Part shown: in pieces, positions 10,698 through 11,655 of the stretch
Position numbering within the stretch: position 1 is the stretch's first letter
How the letters are laid out: each line of letters opens with the position of its first letter
Source: Streptococcus mitis
GTDB lineage: Bacteria > Bacillota > Bacilli > Lactobacillales > Streptococcaceae
NCBI GenBank assembly: GCA_001914195.1
Contig: MKYF01000048.1
Span: forward strand, 1-11,655
Reading direction: 5' to 3'
Length of the DNA stretch: 11,655 nt
Made by a program: the position numbers and the translations under genes
Notes under the pieces: model-generated
Database searches by the model: none
What the model was told of the DNA's origin: nothing
The model's input: only the letters and a program-made list of their open reading frames with translations

Positions 10698-11655
10698 TTA
10701 CATTTCTTCTTCATCATCACGTTTGCGACGTTTCGCAATCAGACCTAGACCTGTTACAGCAGTCAAAGCACCTAGAAGTACAGATGATTTGGAAACTTCT
10801 GTACCTGTATTTGGCAGTTGCTGTCTTGACTTAGCTGTCGATCCCGTACCGTTTCCTACGTGTGAAGTCGAATGATCAACATTTGATCCTACAAGTGAGC
10901 TTGACATTGAAGCACTCTCAGAAGCTTCACCTGAAAGTGACGTACTTGTTGAAGTCGACATAGACACCGATGTTGAAATTGACACACTTAGACTTGTTGA
11001 CTGCGAAGCACTATCACTCAAACTAAAGTTTGGTTTATCAGTACTATCAGGAACTGACATACTTGTGCTTGTTGATGCTGACTCAGACGCTGATGTGCTT
11101 GCTGACTCTGATGCACTTGTTGATGCTGATTCAGATGCCGATGTGCTTGCTGACTCTGAAGCTGATGTTGACGCTGACTCTGATGCTGATGTGCTTGCTG
11201 ACTCTGACGCACTTGTTGACGCTGATTCTGATGCGCTTGTGCTTGCTGATTCAGACGCTGATTCAGAAGCTGATGTACTTGCTGATGCAGATGCACTTGT
11301 TGACGCTGACTCAGATGCCGATGTGCTTGCTGATGCAGATGCACTTGTTGACGCTGACTCAGAAGCTGATGTGCTTGCTGATTGACTCGCACTTGTTGAA
11401 GCTGATTCAGAGGCGCTTGTGCTTGCTGATGCAGATGCACTTGTTGACGCTGACTCAGATGCCGATGTGCTTGCTGATTGACTCGCACTTGTTGAAGCTG
11501 ATTCTGAGGCCGATGTGCTTGCTGATTGGCTCGCACTTGTTGACGCTGATTCAGATGCCGATGTGCTTGCTGATTGGCTTGCACTTGTTGATGCTGATTC
11601 AGATGCCGATGTGCTTGCTGACTGGCTTGCACTTGTTGATGCTGATTCAGATGCC
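10698..11655 (-). CDS. C-terminal part of a second, upstream SRR glycoprotein with LPNTG anchor (5' end outside window)
   Basis: The frame enters from the right edge with no start and ends at TAA (10698-10700), ~319 codons. The first ~198 residues are regular SAST-type repeats (SASESASTSASQSAST). These give way to an irregular Ser/Thr-rich stretch (SLSVSISTSVSMSTSTSTS) interrupted by PDSTDKPNFSLSD, then a non-repeat spacer (VGSNVDHSTSHVGNGTGST), the sortase A signal LPNTG (10803-10817), a hydrophobic helix (SSVLLGALTAVTGLGLIA) and the positively charged stop KRRKR followed by an acidic DDEEEM tail. Family knowledge: sortase A cleaves between Thr and Gly and links the protein to peptidoglycan. 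The ligand-binding part is not in the window, so specificity cannot be judged. It lies upstream of the giant adhesin on the same strand, separated by a terminator. Confidence 0.93.
   Translation of the reverse strand, partial: ASESASTSASQSASTSASESASTSASQSASTSASESASTSASQSASTSASESASTSASQSASTSASESASTSASASASTSASESASTSASQSASTSASESASTSASASASTSASESASTSASASASTSASESASESASTSASESASTSASESASTSASESASTSASESASTSASESASTSASESASTSASESASTSTSMSVPDSTDKPNFSLSDSASQSTSLSVSISTSVSMSTSTSTSLSGEASESASMSSSLVGSNVDHSTSHVGNGTGSTAKSRQQLPNTGTEVSKSSVLLGALTAVTGLGLIAKRRKRDDEEEM
10803..10817 (-). other. LPNTG sortase A sorting motif
   Basis: CTG CCA AAT ACA GGT on the minus strand encodes L-P-N-T-G, followed in the proper order by a hydrophobic segment and a KRRKR charged tail. 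This shows the upstream SRR protein is wall-anchored rather than secreted, and that this end is the true C-terminus. Confidence 0.95.
11061..11655 (-). repeat. SRR array of the upstream adhesin
   Basis: A 24-nt repeat coding for S-A-S-x-S-A-S-T, mainly with Glu at x in 11061-11380 and alternating Glu and Gln in 11380-11655. Unit sequences closely match those of the downstream gene's SRR2; for example 11113-11153 and 395-435 agree at 40 of 41 bases. It continues past the right edge. Confidence 0.92.

Noticed and set aside
11018..11632. 204-codon minus-strand frame rich in Gln, His and Ala
   Set aside because: It is the +1 shadow of the SRR array; the frame encoding SAST repeats runs on into a correct LPNTG anchor.

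Overview
Low GC, a bundle of very long cysteine-free cell-wall adhesin sequence, a GspB/Hsa-type accessory-Sec signal peptide, an LPNTG sorting signal and pneumococcus/mitis-type intergenic repeat debris point to a viridans Streptococcus of the mitis/oralis group. This assignment is inferred from family resemblance. No tRNA, rRNA, CRISPR array or phage gene is visible.

Layout. Everything coding lies on the minus strand, so the window reads biologically from right to left. (1) 11655 to 10698 is the C-terminal end of one serine-rich repeat (SRR) glycoprotein: SAST-type repeats, a short spacer, LPNTG, a hydrophobic helix and a charged tail. Its beginning lies outside the window. A strong stem-loop terminator sits at 10568-10623. 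(2) 10567 to 9397 is an AT-rich, gene-free spacer holding remnants of small mitis-group intergenic repeats and, near its left end, a good promoter and RBS for the next gene. (3) 9396 to 1 is the N-terminal 3,132 residues of a second, giant SRR adhesin, open without a stop to the window edge.

The second protein reads in order: a 92-residue accessory-Sec signal peptide; short SRR1; an alpha-helical region; a beta-rich N-terminal domain; a first Siglec-like domain; Rib-like and Ig-like stalk domains including a He_PIG-like one; two tandem diverged copies of a ~620-680-residue module (Rib-like domains, a conserved linker domain, a Siglec-like domain and a Unique domain); then the start of the long SRR2 stalk. 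Its missing end should be more SRR and an LPXTG signal.

How they work together (inference): both proteins are probably O-glycosylated on SRR Ser/Thr, exported by SecA2/SecY2-Asp, and fixed to peptidoglycan by sortase A. The second displays several candidate sialoglycan-binding domains on a long stalk. The most interesting points are the duplicated Siglec/Unique module, with a different candidate sialic-acid motif in each copy (VTRA, WTRF, and a WDRY variant in the first domain), and the head-to-tail arrangement of two SRR adhesin genes whose repeat arrays are similar enough to recombine.
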